Assembly: GCA_034770075.1 (NCBI GenBank)
Contig: CM068386.1
Coordinates: forward strand, 47,586,896 to 47,650,895
Source of the DNA: Aralia elata
Taxonomy: Eukaryota > Streptophyta > Magnoliopsida > Apiales > Araliaceae
Length of the DNA: 64,000 nucleotides
Direction: 5' to 3'
The notes beneath the pieces are model-generated. The model saw only the letters and a program-made list of their open reading frames with translations, searched no databases and had not been told where the DNA came from. Each line of letters starts with the position of its first letter. The first letter of the stretch is position 1. Positions 32,824-45,058 of this stretch are shown in pieces. The position numbers and the translations under genes are program-made.

Positions 32824-35696
32824 TGTGACGAACGAGAATTTTGTAATTTAACTTAAATATTTATTGAATTGAATAAATATTTTTCGATGATTTGATTGTT
32901 GAATTAATTGATTGATTGATGAATTTATGGTAGATTAATTTAATTATATGTGTTACATTAGTAAAATTGATGTGGAGAAATTTTATATTACAGTATGTAT
33001 TTAATTGAATTTGTTTGATTAAATGCATTGTTTAAATAAGTATAATGTTATTTCTAATTAATTTAATAATTAATTAGAGATTTAATAATTTGTCATCATT
33101 AATAAAAGAGAATTTTATTTATGTGACTATGTGATTTAATGTAGAATTATTCTATTTTATTTAATTGGTTTAAATGAGATTATTTAATTAATTTAAATAT
33201 GTGACATGAACTATATTATAAGCTATTTATTAAAATAAACTAGAAGGGGGGATAAATATGTTAACCAAACAAAGCCTTAAGGGAGGTTGGGGTCAGTTAA
33301 CCCATTATGAGATTAACTGACACCCATGCTGCCTGTTTCATGTTATATGTGTTTTATTTCATCAGTTCCTAATAGCTAATACAGAGATAAAAAGAGAGAG
33401 ATTTGAGAGAATTAGAGAATCGAGAAGAAATTTTCATTCAATTGTTGCATAATCCAAGCACTAATCAAGGTAACTCCTTGATTTCAGACTTTCATTTATA
33501 TTCTTATGAGTTTTATTCCATGAACGTATACTGTATTTTCTGTAAAGTAAATTCTATGGCTAAATCTTTAATAAATTGATGTTAGATGTTTGTAAGCATG
33601 CATAAATGTGTTTTATATGATTTATATGTGATTTAGAGTAATTAAATCCATGAAATTACATTTATATGAGAGTTCAGAAACTTACAGAGTAGTTATGTAT
33701 GAATATGAGCCATATGTATGAAATTAATGCCTGTTTTGCATTATTATTGGTTAAATTGATGACTAATTATGTTTATGCATGTAAAAACGAAGAAAACAAG
33801 AGTTAAACAGATTAAATTGGTCAAGAAATGAATTTACAGTAATTGATTTTGTTAACTATATCAAAACTTGATAATACAGTATGAACAGTTAAATTTGAGC
33901 CTTTAATTGGGTTGTTTAGGTTGTCTGTGATGTTAAAATCACTGTATATGGAACGGGTTTTGATTTCATACCATATATGATAATTGGGTAGTGATTTTAA
34001 TAGGTGAATTGTGAAAAACTTTGGCCAAATTTGGCATTTTTCTGCGTTCTTCGCGAATTGCAGAATCTGGATTTCGAGTTTCTCGCCCCGACGAGCTCAA
34101 TGAACTGCATTTTCTCGCCCCGGCGAGCTCATTGAACTGAGATTTCTCACCCCGGCGAAGTCTCCCCCCGGCGAGAAAACTGTAAAGGAATTTCTCGCCC
34201 TGGCGAGAAATTTTGTGAAGGAATTCTCGCCCCGGCGAGCTCAGTGCAGAAAGTGTGAAATTTTTTCTTTCTTTATAGTTATGTTATGTCACCCTATGCA
34301 TGTTTAAAACTTAGATTAAAGTGTTGAATGAATACCAAGATGTTGAGTTAGATGCTAAGCATATACTTGCTAATTATAAAATATAGAGATTGATGAACCC
34401 TATCTTAACGTTGAGTTTTAGGAATTCTTATGTATGATATTGCTATAATTAGGCTTACAACTTCTAAAGTGAGACTGATGACCAGAAACAACCGAGTTAT
34501 TAAAAATGAAAATTTGATGTGAATGAATCCTGAAGTGTTTATAATACCGTAACTAATTTTGTTACTGCTTTATAAACCGGATGTATAGGTTGATTAAAGA
34601 ACGTGAATTTTATTTTGTAATCTACGCACAAGGCAATTTTTCTACCCTTTACCTTTTTATTTCATCGAAAGCAAGTATCTTATCCTTACTTTTATGTTTA
34701 CGCAAGTTCCTGAATTTAATTCTCTTATCATATATGTTTCATAATGCTATTACTTACCTGAGCAAGATATTATTTCTATTCCATTTAATTTCATGGACTC
34801 AATGAGACGTTTTAATTTCCTCTTTGTAATGCTTCAGTTATACAGAACTTATCCAATTGTATCTTTTGTGAGATTCAGTCTTTGATTCTCGAATATCAAT
34901 TACACTTTTTGAACCTTGATTGCCTAACAAACCCTTATTGATTTGACTAGTCCATAGTTGATGAGTGTTCTAAATTCTAAAAACGTTATTGAAGTAAATC
35001 CAAACCAAACTTCCTTTGGTGCGGACTCTGATGTCAAACTGAGATAAACAACCCTTATACAGGGGATTTATACGCGTCAGCGTTAAGATGTTGTGCACAT
35101 ACATGGTACAAAGGACTAATCCCCCTAAGTACGAGAAGTAAGGTCCATATAATCTTATGACTGTTAAAGGTTTAAAGTAGAAATACTTGATAACCTGGGA
35201 CATTGTTCGTGGTCTTAAGACCCTCAGATGTTCTTTTGAAGCTTGTCTTACATTCTTGACTCAAAAGCTGAATCTTCGATTACTCAATATCCGTTGATTA
35301 TTTCGTATGTTATTATTATTGTTTTTATTGTATTACTTGCTGGACAATTATTGTTCACCCTTGCATAATAACATTACAACTAAAGTTGAAAGAGTTGACG
35401 AGCCGTCCACTAGTAAGGGCAAAGAAAAAGCGAACAAGTGATAAAGACTTGTTGTATTTGTTTTAATGATGATTATGTATTAGACTTGATTATGTTTCCG
35501 CATTTGATGTTTTATTAAGGTTAGATGACCTGAGATTTATTTATTAGTGATGTTGTAACGCTTTAATGGGAGATTTTTATTTTTAATTAAGAGTTTTCAT
35601 TTATATTTAATTGGGTAGTTAGATGTGATGTCATGTATTTGGATAGTGAACACCAAATCTTGTGGAAACGAAGTACCCGGATTTGGGGGTGTCACA
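32824..35696 (+). mobile_element. 3' LTR of the chromovirus (2873 bp)
   Basis: Same sequence as 24126-26912 with a few percent differences. It contains a GC-rich repeat expanded to about six units at 34082-34240, versus three in the 5' LTR. The ORF at 34581-34805 is not supported, as the 5' LTR copy does not keep it. It ends GGGTGTCACA before TSD atcgc. Confidence 0.9.
34082..34240. repeat. GC-rich palindromic repeat in the chromovirus LTR
   Basis: Units built on CTCGCC-CC-GGCGAG, a perfect 6-bp-arm palindrome at 34114-34127 and 34226-34239, with variants between (for example ctcaccccggcgaag, tctcgccctggcgag), embedded in AT-rich sequence. The 5' LTR has a shorter version at 25382-25446. Confidence 0.82.
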
Positions 35697-35701
35697 ATCG
35701 C
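35697..35701. repeat. Target-site duplication atcgc (right)
   Basis: Second copy of the 5-bp duplication at 24121-24125. Confidence 0.92.
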
Positions 35702-35758
35702 GCTTCCGCTCTGATTATGTAATTTGATTACATGTTTGCGTTATATATAAACCTAACA
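35702..35758 (+). mobile_element. End of copia 1 5' LTR
   Basis: gcttccgctctgattatgta ... cctaaca matches the end of the copia 1 3' LTR at 42688-42744, and is followed by a PBS-like sequence. Confidence 0.85.
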
Positions 35759-35759
35759 G

Positions 35760-35773
35760 TGGTATCAAGAGCC
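35760..35773 (+). promoter_or_regulatory. Copia 1 primer binding site
   Basis: tggtatcaagagcc: the initiator tRNA-Met PBS TGGTATCAGAGCC with one extra A, one base after the LTR. Confidence 0.82.
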
Positions 35774-35937
35774 AAACTTTATGTGAATTATTAATTGTTT
35801 TGATTCCATATATATATATAGGTATGTGTTTAGTACAATTTAATTGGGCATAATTGTTAGTATAAAATCATGTTTTTGGAATAAAACTAAAAAAAATCGC
35901 GATCTGAAATAACCAGAAATGGAACGGACAAAGCTTG

Positions 35938-36066
35938 TGGGCCGCGACGCTCTAATGTGTGAGCCGCGGCGCTCAAATCCTTGAGCCGCGGCACATGGCC
36001 ATTCTTTGGGTCCGCGACGCTCAAATCCTAGAGCCACGACGCTCGTTTGTTTGAGCTGCAACGCAT
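35938..36066. repeat. GC-rich repeat gagccgcggcgctc-type
   Basis: Around six diverged units of about 20-30 bp with a palindromic centre CCGCGG or CCGCGACG. CpG-rich in an AT-rich leader; several units show CpG-decay variants (cacgacgctc, ctgcaacgc). Confidence 0.72.
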
Positions 36067-36975
36067 AAAGCCTATTGGTTCGTTTTGTGCAATTTTTTGA
36101 CAAATTCTAAATTAAAATAAAGGAGTTTATTTTTAATTTGGAATTGAACTAAAATAAAGATGTTTATTTTATTTGGAATTGGATTCCATGTTAAATTAAA
36201 ATAAATAGTTTATTTTGATTTAATTTGAATTAAAATAAAGGAGTTTATTTTCATTCAAAATTGGATTTTATTCTTACTATAATTGTCCATTAAATGATAT
36301 CAATGCATATATGGAATGATTTTATTATTCATGAGATAAATGCTATTTATTAATGCATATTGAGATATGTATGATAATAAATGAGTTTGATTATGGACTA
36401 TTGACCAATGTGAATTGAATTTATTTTAGAGGATGCTTGAATGAATGGGTTTTTATAAATGGGATCTGCGTACCTCGTCTTCTCTAATTTTTCTTAATGT
36501 AAATTCTATTTCCCTCCTATGTACTTCCCTTTGACTGCTGATCAAGATTTCTGTTTATTGTAAATAGTTTATATAGTAGGATTAGTTAGAATTATTTTGA
36601 AGAATTGGAGACAAAGGATCAAGGAGCACTTGAAGACTCGTTTGTAATGGAGCCTGAGTTTAAATGTAATAGTTATATCTAAATTCAGTTCTTGCACCCT
36701 AGGTTTGACCTTTTGGTTCACTTGGTGGCTCTAGTGAACCAAACTAGAATAAAAGTCCATAATCAATTCGAGTAGAATATAGTATTCTATATGTGCATGC
36801 TTACTATGTATATATTATATATTATACAACATGCTTCGCATGTTAAATAATATGACGCATATTTTATATATATATATGTGTGCATGCGCACTAATCAAGA
36901 TGAGACAAATAATAACAAACCCCTCAAAAAAATATATTAAGTCCAAAACATTCAAACCTTCTAGCATGGATAGAG

Positions 36976-37290
36976 TATTAAATATTTAATATTAGTTTGT
37001 TGTGCACACACAAGGCGAGTATTAAATATTTAATATACCACATTTGATGCTTATTAAGGAATTGAACATTACCGCTTTGTTGTGCACACACAAGGGCTGT
37101 ATTTTTCTCTTCACATATATGGACGTGCTAGGTTGGATTTAACTTAGATTATTTTAGTTCGGATGCGCACACACTTGACCATTATAATCTAAGAGGCAAA
37201 ATACAAGGAGTTACATGGTGATGTAATTGACAATAGTTGTCTACCTATTTATTTGTATATAGTTTGTTGTGCACATACAAGGCTATATAC
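36976..37290. repeat. Cluster of six hairpins in the copia 1 leader
   Basis: Inverted repeats: TATTAAATATTTAATA (36976) / same palindrome (37020); a weaker one around 37076-37098; CTTAGATTAT (37143) / ATAATCTAAG (37184); TTACAT/ATGTAA (37211-37226); GACAA/TTGTC (37229-37241); GTATATAG (37255) / CTATATAC (37283). The loops at 37000, 37080, 37165 and 37265 share a core near ttgttgtgcacacacaagg. Confidence 0.75.
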
Positions 37291-37457
37291 ATTTGAAATG
37301 GGATCCTTATTCTCACTAGTAAATATTTAATTAGATTTGATGAAAATAGTGGGAGATACCAATTTAAATAAAAAGCTAATTTATTTTGGTAATTAATTAA
37401 GAAATGAATGTATGCTAAAATATTATTAAACTATAAATTCATTTACAGAATTTTACA

Positions 37458-40400
37458 ATGTCTAAATTCATTATCACTGCGTAGCATATTAGATGCTAAT
37501 TAACCGGACCGAATTAAACGGGCTGGTTAAGGAATCTGAGAATAGTTCTCATGGCTGAAAATCTATCTTATGTCCCTAATATGTCTATCCCTATAATGGT
37601 TGCAGACAATGCCTCTGAGGAAGAGATTGTTACTTTTAGAAAGTGGCAAGATGATGCACAGTTAGCTCAATGTATCATGCTCGCATCCATGAGTAACGAG
37701 CTTTAGCGTCAGTATGAAACTATAGATGCTCCTACTATACTCCTGCACCTTCAAGGAGTTGAATGGTGAAGAAAGTAGGATTATTAGATATCAGATATCT
37801 AAGGAGCTCTTTCGATCTAGAATGACTGATGGAACTATAGTACAGATACATGTACTCAAAATGATCAATTTGATTAAACAATTGGGACAACAGGGTTTGT
37901 AATGGATGGAGAGTTGATCCAAGATTTGATCTTGCAATCACTTCGGGACTCTTTCTCACAATTTGTTGTGAATTTTCGCATGAGCAAGCTAGATGTCAGC
38001 CTGCCTGAGTTGCTTAAACATGTTGAAAACTGGAAAGAGTCACTTTCCAACCAAGAAAGACTGAGTCTTACTGGTAGATGATACTTCCAAGAAAAGGAAG
38101 CAGGCCAAATGATCTTTTGAAAAGAAGAAGATTCAAAGAAGGCAAAAGGAAGGGCAATAACTAAGGACACTAAGAACAAAACTGATGCGGATAGCAAAGG
38201 AGTTTGCTTCTACTACAATAAGCCTAGATACTAGAAAGAAAACTGTAAGAAGAATCTTACAGAGGCTAACCAGAAAAAGCTTAGTGAAGCTTCGATTACA
38301 GATATAAGTTTGTTCATGATTGAAATAAATCTTTTTGTAAGTCAAGGTTCTACTTGGGTATTGGATACCGGCTGTAGTTCTCACATATGCAATCCAATGC
38401 AGAGACTAAGCTGAAGTAGAAAGCTAAACAAATTGTAAGTAATCTTACGTGTGGAGATGAAGCAATGGTTGCTACATTAGCCATAGGAACTTATAGTTTA
38501 GCGTTGTCTATGGGCAAGTCTATTAAGTTAATAAGTTGTTATTATGTTCCAGTTCTCTTTAGAAACATTATTACTTTCGTTGTTGAACAAGGAAGGTTCT
38601 GGTATTATATTTAAGAACAATTGTTGTTCTATTTATAATGATAATGTTTTGCTTGAAACTGGAAGATTACTTTGATAAACTTTGTATACTTAATTTACAT
38701 GAAAATAATTTTAAAAATTGAACAACTAGTAAAAGAAAAGGAGATGGTCATTCAAAGAGTTGAATATGTGTATTTGATGAAATACAAGTCTGAATCTTTT
38801 GAAAGGTTCAAAGAATTCAGAAGTAAAACAAATTGACAATGTATTAAGATTCTTCGATCAGATCGAGGAAGGAATACTTGTGCAATGAGTTTCTAGATCA
38901 TCTCAAAATGGTATTTTCTCATAATGGACACCTCCTGATACGCAATAATTGATTGGTGTATCTAAAAGGAGAAATCGTACCTTGTTGGACATGGTGCAGT
39001 CCATGATGATTTTTACCGATATTCTAGTATCCATCTGGGATTATGGCCTAGAAACAGCTGCATATCTACAAAATAAGGTAACCTCAAAATCCGGCCCCAA
39101 GACTCCATAAAAGTTATGGATAGGGAGGATTCCTAGTCTTAAGTATGTTAAGATGAGGGGTTGTCCAGCTTATGTGAAAAAGGTTTCAAAAGGATAAGTT
39201 TGGGACAAAATTTGACAACTGCAGATTTGTGGGATATCCTAAAGAAAGTTTATGGTATGGTTACTATAATCCTACACGTTGCCTTCTTGGATAAAGATGT
39301 TTATCATTGAATGAGCTACTGGGAGGGTAATAGATCTTGAAGGAATTCAAGAACCACAAAGCACTTTAAGTCAAACCGAAGAACCTGTAAATAAACCTTT
39401 TGTACCACAACCGAATCGTAAATCTGGAAGAGTACCGAAGATACCTAGGAGGTATGGATTCATCATAGAGGATGATGATGAGGTACGCATCATAAAGGAT
39501 GATGATCCAGTTATATACGATGAGACTATGAGTAGTAGACACTTAGAGAAATGGTAGATGGCCATGAAATCTGAAATGGACTCCATATATGAGAACCAAG
39601 TATAGCCTCTGGTTATTTCACTGAAAGGCATAATGCCTATAGAGTGTAAATGGGTCTTTAAGAGAAAGACTAAAGCAAATGGCAAGGTGGAGACCTGTAA
39701 GGCCAGAATGGTGACAAAAGATTTCAAATAATGGCAAGGAGTTGTCCATCATGAAATCTTCTCACCTGTAGCAATGATCAAGTCCATTCGAATTTTGCTT
39801 GTGATTGCAGCTTATTACGAAATTTGGCAAATGGATGTGGAGACGTCCTTCCTCAAAGAAGACTTGAGGAGAATGTATGTATGATACAACCAGAGGAATT
39901 TGTTTCAAAGGTTGAAGCAAATTGTGTATGTAAGCTACAATGATCCATTTATGGATTGAAGCAAGCTTCTCAAAGATGGAACATTCGTTTTGATGAGATA
40001 ATCAAAAGAGTTTGATTTTATCAAAAATGAGAATGAACCTAGTGTGTACAAAAGGGTCAGTGGGAGCGCTGTTACATTCCTAGTAGTATATGTTGATATA
40101 CTACTGATAAAGAATGACATACTAGTGCTACAATCAGTAAAGATAAAATTGTCTAAACATTCCTCAATGAATGACTTGGGAGTAGCATCCTATAAATTGG
40201 GGATATAAATCTATATAGATAGATTTAAAAGGATGCTCGACTTGACCTAATGAACGTATATTCATTCGATGCTAAAGGCGTTTAGCTAGCATGACAAACT
40301 CCAAGAGAGGTCTCATGATGATGAGTTATGGAGTGTATCTCCTTAAATTGTCCTCAAGAAAGAGAGATCGCATGAGTTACTATCGTGCATGTAATTAATA

Positions 40401-40940
40401 TACAAGGCCTGATGTTGATCGGTCATATTCTGGAGAAGATCACTGTAAGACAGTGAAAAACATCTTTAAGTACTTAACCAGTATTGAGGATGTGATCATG
40501 ATTCATAGTGGGTCTGAATTAAAACTAGAGGGCTAAACAGACTCAAAATTTTCAGGTTGACCAAGACGACAACAAATCCACTTTAGGGTAAATCGTTACC
40601 TTGAATGATGGTGCAGTGAATTAAAAAGTTCCAAACAGCAAAGAGTTACTGGTTTACTGACAAAGACAAAGTATATTGTTATAAATGAAACTGAAAGTTG
40701 ATTGTTTGGATGAAAAGTTCATTACAGAACTAGGAATAGTTCCTAAGTCTCATCTTGGATTCAAACATATGTTGCGACACATTCATTTGATTAGAGGAAT
40801 CATTGAAAGAGAAAAAGTCACTATAGAGATAGTGGGCTCTCAAGAATAACATTGCATATCCATTTACTGAAGCTTTATCCAACAACAGAATAACCGTCAG
40901 TTAGAGAAGATAGGTATTAAATACCATGGCGATTGGCTTT
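37458..40940 (+). pseudogene. Copia 1 gag-pol, heavily decayed
   Basis: Homologous along its length to copia B (53781-57604), with many stops and indels. Recognisable: gag start near 37458; gag core around 37590-37720 (RKWQDDAQLAQC, LASMSNEL); protease motif VLDTGCSSHIC near 38360, where DTG is intact. Also visible are integrase/RT linker sequence near 39400-39500, RT near 39960-40200 and RNase H remnants to about 40900. The RT catalytic block reads YVDILL because one Asp codon has been lost. Clearly dead and older than copia B. Order gag-protease-integrase-RT-RNase H, as in Ty1/copia. Confidence 0.82.
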
Positions 40941-40941
40941 A

Positions 40942-40956
40942 GTGCAAGTGGGAGAT
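40942..40956 (+). promoter_or_regulatory. Copia 1 polypurine tract
   Basis: gtgcaagtgggagat just before the LTR start TGAAAGTAGT; the same motif, in reverse orientation, adjoins the LTRs of copia A and B. Confidence 0.82.
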
Positions 40957-42744
40957 TGAAAGTAGTATGCACACAAGCCAATCATATTTGATATGATGTA
41001 ACATATACTTTATAATCTTATTCAGTTATTAATAAAAGTATTAAAGGCATTTTACTTTATCTACATGGTGCTGTTATTTTATATGTGATAAACCCATAAT
41101 TTTAAGCAATGCTTTTAGAATCATGATGATGATCATGCTAATGAGATCTAAATTCTACATAGCTTAAAACTAAAATTGTTCCTGATCGTTGGATTACTAA
41201 AAGGGAATTAGTGAATCTGGATAGATTAGTACATACATTGCTTGCTCATAGGAAGATAATGATTGATCTCATAATCATTTGTGTGGAGACATTAAAGCAA
41301 GCATATAGGTGCTTATTGGAGAATAAGTTCACTGAACGTGGCTCGCTAAGGAATACCTAATGGAGTTTTACTCGATTGTCAATAGGAATTCCTCTAGTGA
41401 TAGTAGTACAAGTGATCCTTGGACTTGAGATCATCATAGTATCTTGTGTATGATGAGTTATACTTTAACATGTCCCTTAAGACCTTTAGGGTATATCAAA
41501 GGGTATGATTGGGTATAATAAGTTATACATGGAGATAGGTGAATGATCAACAAAGAATCTACCACATCTAGTAAAAGATGTGAATGTCCTAAGTGATTCG
41601 ATAAATGACAACTTAGTAGTCCTTGGCCAAGGCAGAATGAAATTAAAAAGGAGTTTCTAATTTGCATTATTTAGAGTTGTGCATTTGGGAATCAAAATAC
41701 ATATAATTAAATAAAATAAGACTTGACAGTAATTCCATGTCTTATATTTAATTGGGACATTGTATGGTAGAAGGATTGAATTGTACGATAACTATTCGCT
41801 GAATGGTTCTTTTGTGATAATGTTGAAATATATATTATCCGGAAAGTCATTGATCGCTAAGGAGGTTTACCCTTATTGTAGAATAAATATTAGTTATTTA
41901 AATGAATTAAATAGTTTAATTTATTTATTTAAATAGGATTAGAATTGTTCTAATTGATATATTCACAACCGGTTTAATATGGAGAACCTAAAGGATCACA
42001 CCGCAAAAGAAAAATATTTATTTAAGAAGTAAATGACATAATTGTAATAATAAATTAAGTGTATTTAATTTAGTCTATGGAGATAAAATAAATTAAATAG
42101 CTTAATATTTATTATTTAATATTTTAGAAATAGTAAATATAAATTAATAAGAGGAGTCTTATTATTATTACTTAATTCCTAAAAGGGTTTGAGAATTAAT
42201 TAATAAAAGTACTCTCATAAATTTCTAATTGGATTAGGAGTTTAATTAATTAGAAAAGTTTAATTAAAGCAATTAACCTAATCCTAAATTATTTAGGAGG
42301 GTTTCCTATATATATAAATAAGAGAAGTCTTATCATAGATTAGGGTTACACACTCTTTGCATTAGAATTGTTGAGAGTACTTACAATTTCTATAAAGATA
42401 GAAACTAGGATTTTGCCAACACCCATCTTCTTGAACAAGTATTATTCCTTGGTGGATCACCTCTAGAGACCAAACACTTGGGTGACTAATGTTGATCAAA
42501 GGAATAAATTTAATCAGTGGAATTCAAGGAGAACGCGAAGGAATTGGAGTTGAACTTGTACCTAAGGAAACTAGAATTCTACAAGGGTATAATTATTATT
42601 CTCCATCTCTTTCGTTTAATTAATAATTGTGCATAAAAAAGATCATGGTGATGGTTTGTATAAAATTTTAAAATCTGATTTTATCGTGCTTCCGCTCTGA
42701 TTATGTAATTTGATTGCATGTTCGCGTTATATACAAACCCAACA
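40957..42744 (+). mobile_element. Copia 1 3' LTR (1788 bp)
   Basis: Starts TGAAAGTAGTATGC and ends ...CAAACCCAACA. Matches the copia A, B and C LTRs and the split 5' LTR pieces. It contains an antisense 69-codon ORF (41458-41667, minus strand) that is kept in the other copies. Bases atcat after 42744 are the presumed TSD. Confidence 0.88.
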
Positions 42745-43030
42745 ATCATGACTATCCAGATAATATGAAATCAACGTTTAATCACAAAGAACCTATTCCA
42801 TAAATAGTTATCGTACAATTCAATCCTTCTACCATAAAATGTCTCGATCAAACATAAACCATGGAATTACTGACCAGTCTTATTTATTTGATCATATACA
42901 TTTCGATTCTAAAATTTACAACTCTAATTAATGTAAATTAGAAACTATTTTCCAATTTTCATTTACCTTGGCCAAGGATTTCTGAGTTATTATTTATCGA
43001 ATCGCATAGGACATTTTCTCCCTTTACATC
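42745..43030 (-). mobile_element. Older copia LTR fragment
   Basis: Resembles 52858-53125 of the copia B LTR in the same orientation (ccagataatat, gtacaattcaatccttctac, ccttggccaagga) but is more diverged. It is the target into which copia 1 inserted. Its right boundary, near 43030, is approximate. Confidence 0.7.
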
Positions 43031-44784
43031 AAGAATGAAAGAGTTAAAATTCTTTCGAAGATTCAATAACATTCAATTGATTATGAAGGATTGGCAATTC
43101 TGCGATAATATTCAATACATAGGGTTATTCCCAGATTTAATGCTGAGTGATCACAAATGGATCAAGAACTGCTAGAGGAATCATCAGTTATTTTATTACT
43201 GACTACCTCAAGAGTAAAAGATACCTATAAAAACTAATCTTTACTCTTCTGCAAGTACGTAAGGGGATCAGCCTCATTGTACCCGAGATTATGCATAATT
43301 CTCAAACATAGCGCGCGGTCGGGTTACCGACAATAAAGTTTCCCCTGATTTATTTTTTAGGGTTGTTCATCTCAGTCTTATATCATGAGTCTGTACCACA
43401 TCAATATGGTTTGGATTGCTTTCAAAGAAATACTTTGAGTTCAACATATTATAACAATTTTGATCTAGCCGAATCAAATGGCATATATCTTGAATAATGA
43501 ATTAGTTCCAATAATAGAACGTTTCATGCGATATCAATTTAATATTAGTCTAGCCGAAAATAATTAGCTGAGACATGGCTAATAGACAGTTCATAAATAA
43601 AGAACTCTAATTACGGTTCAACAATGCTTTTCAAATTAGGTCTAGCTGGTCAAATAGCTTAGACAATCTTTAGACTAGGTATACATACGAAAATTTAATA
43701 GTCTGTATCAGAACTTGTCAATGAATTTCGAATTCAAGGGTAATTGATAATGTACCATAGTTCATACAAGTGGGGACACTTGCATAACCGAACTTAGAAT
43801 ACAAATTTTCAATATGAATCATAACAATTCAGTAATGAGATACTTTTAACAATGAACGAATCGAAGGAATTCGAAATTATAATAATTATAACAATTTGTA
43901 CAAGTGAGGACACTTGCATAAAGAACAGAATAATTTTGATTATAAATGCATCACATGAGACAATATCGAGATATTTGAAATCAATAGATAGCTTGAATAA
44001 AGTTTAAGAATACTTGCATAACATATGGATCCATTGCATAAAGTAAATGCAAGGGTTAAGATAATTGGTCAATAAGAAAGAGTTCAGATACTTGCACAGT
44101 AAAGAAAGAGTTCAGATATTTGCATAACATATGAATCCATTTCATAAAGTAAATGAAAAGGATAGGATACTTGCATAAACGAATAACAAAGATCATTATG
44201 GATATGAATAATTAACAATAATTATTCACGAGCATGCTTGAAATTGATAACTCATGTTGAGTTAGGAACTAGCATAACATATACCTGTTTGCACAAAATA
44301 AAAGTAGTGCATAAGGTTTAGATACTTGCCTTGGTCATTGACTACTGCTACGCAATTTAATTTAACTTCTTTTCAAAGACCTATCAGTTATAAGATTGAT
44401 CTTTCAGTCAACCAATCATATCATACCTTATAATATCACTTCTTTATAAGTAAATTATCTAACATTTAACCACATAATCAAATATTAGATAACATATAAC
44501 ACCATACGCATTCATAATTCTAAAACTAGCACATATCGAGTCTTTAACAGAGTTCAATATGGTATGCTGAGTGGTTTCTCACAAACAACCAACAAACTAG
44601 TTTCCGTCTCGTCTATACTGTTTTCACAGTGAGTTAGATCGGTTGCCAGTTCGTATATACCTCCGCTCCCTGAAGGAATTGTTTAGCCCAGATACTATAC
44701 ATCGACTATTAAAGAGTACGACTGTACCACTACTTTATGAATTAACATTAAGTCTTTCTTTATGATCCTGTAAGTTAATTACCC

Positions 44785-45058
44785 AATCCAGCAAACTGGA
44801 TTCCAAATCCAGTAAACTAGATGGCAATCCAGTAAATTGGATTCCAATCTAGCAAACTGGATTTCAACCTGGATTACAATCCAGCACACTGGATTCAAAC
44901 TATTCAATTCAGCCAACTATTTTTTCAATCCAGCAACATGGATTCGAACTATCCTACAATATAGCAAACTAGATTCGAACTAACTTATAATCCAGCAACC
45001 TGGATGCACACTATTCAATTCAGCAAGCTGGATTCACATTATTCAGCAAGCTGGATTA
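44785..45058. repeat. Tandem array of 18-bp palindromes AATCCAG-nnnn-CTGGATT
   Basis: About 11 units; the first is AATCCAG-caaa-CTGGATT at 44785-44802. Variants include aatccagtaaattggatt and aatctagcaaactggatt. Corresponds in position to the arrays at 13379 and 21367 but with more perfect palindromes. Confidence 0.82.

Larger units (their letters stand above)
24126..35696 (+). mobile_element. Complete Tekay/Del-like chromovirus (Ty3/gypsy), 11.6 kb
   Basis: LTRs 24126-26912 and 32824-35696 (TGTGACGAAC ... GGTGTCACA), a decayed tRNA-Met PBS, an extra ORF, one gag-pol frame ending in a chromodomain, a PPT, and a 5-bp TSD atcgc. The RT resembles Tekay/Del (LPPDREVEFVIDLAPG, SVSPWGAPVLFVKKKDGS). 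All hallmarks are present, but gag-pol has nine stop codons and one frameshift, so the copy is inactive. The LTRs differ by scattered substitutions and by repeat number, which suggests a moderately old insertion. Confidence 0.92.
35774..37457 (+). other. Copia 1 leader with GC-rich repeats and a hairpin cluster
   Basis: 1.7 kb without coding capacity. Two structured parts stand out. A GC-rich tandem repeat at 35938-36066 has about six units near gagccgcggcgctcaaatcc. A set of hairpins lies at 36976-37290. Short (AT)n/(TG)n runs near 36860-36890 match a large microsatellite in copia B. The rest is AT-rich. Confidence 0.65.

Noticed and set aside
34581..34805. 74-codon ORF in the chromovirus 3' LTR
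   Set aside because: The same region of the 5' LTR does not keep it; consistent with chance in AT-rich DNA.
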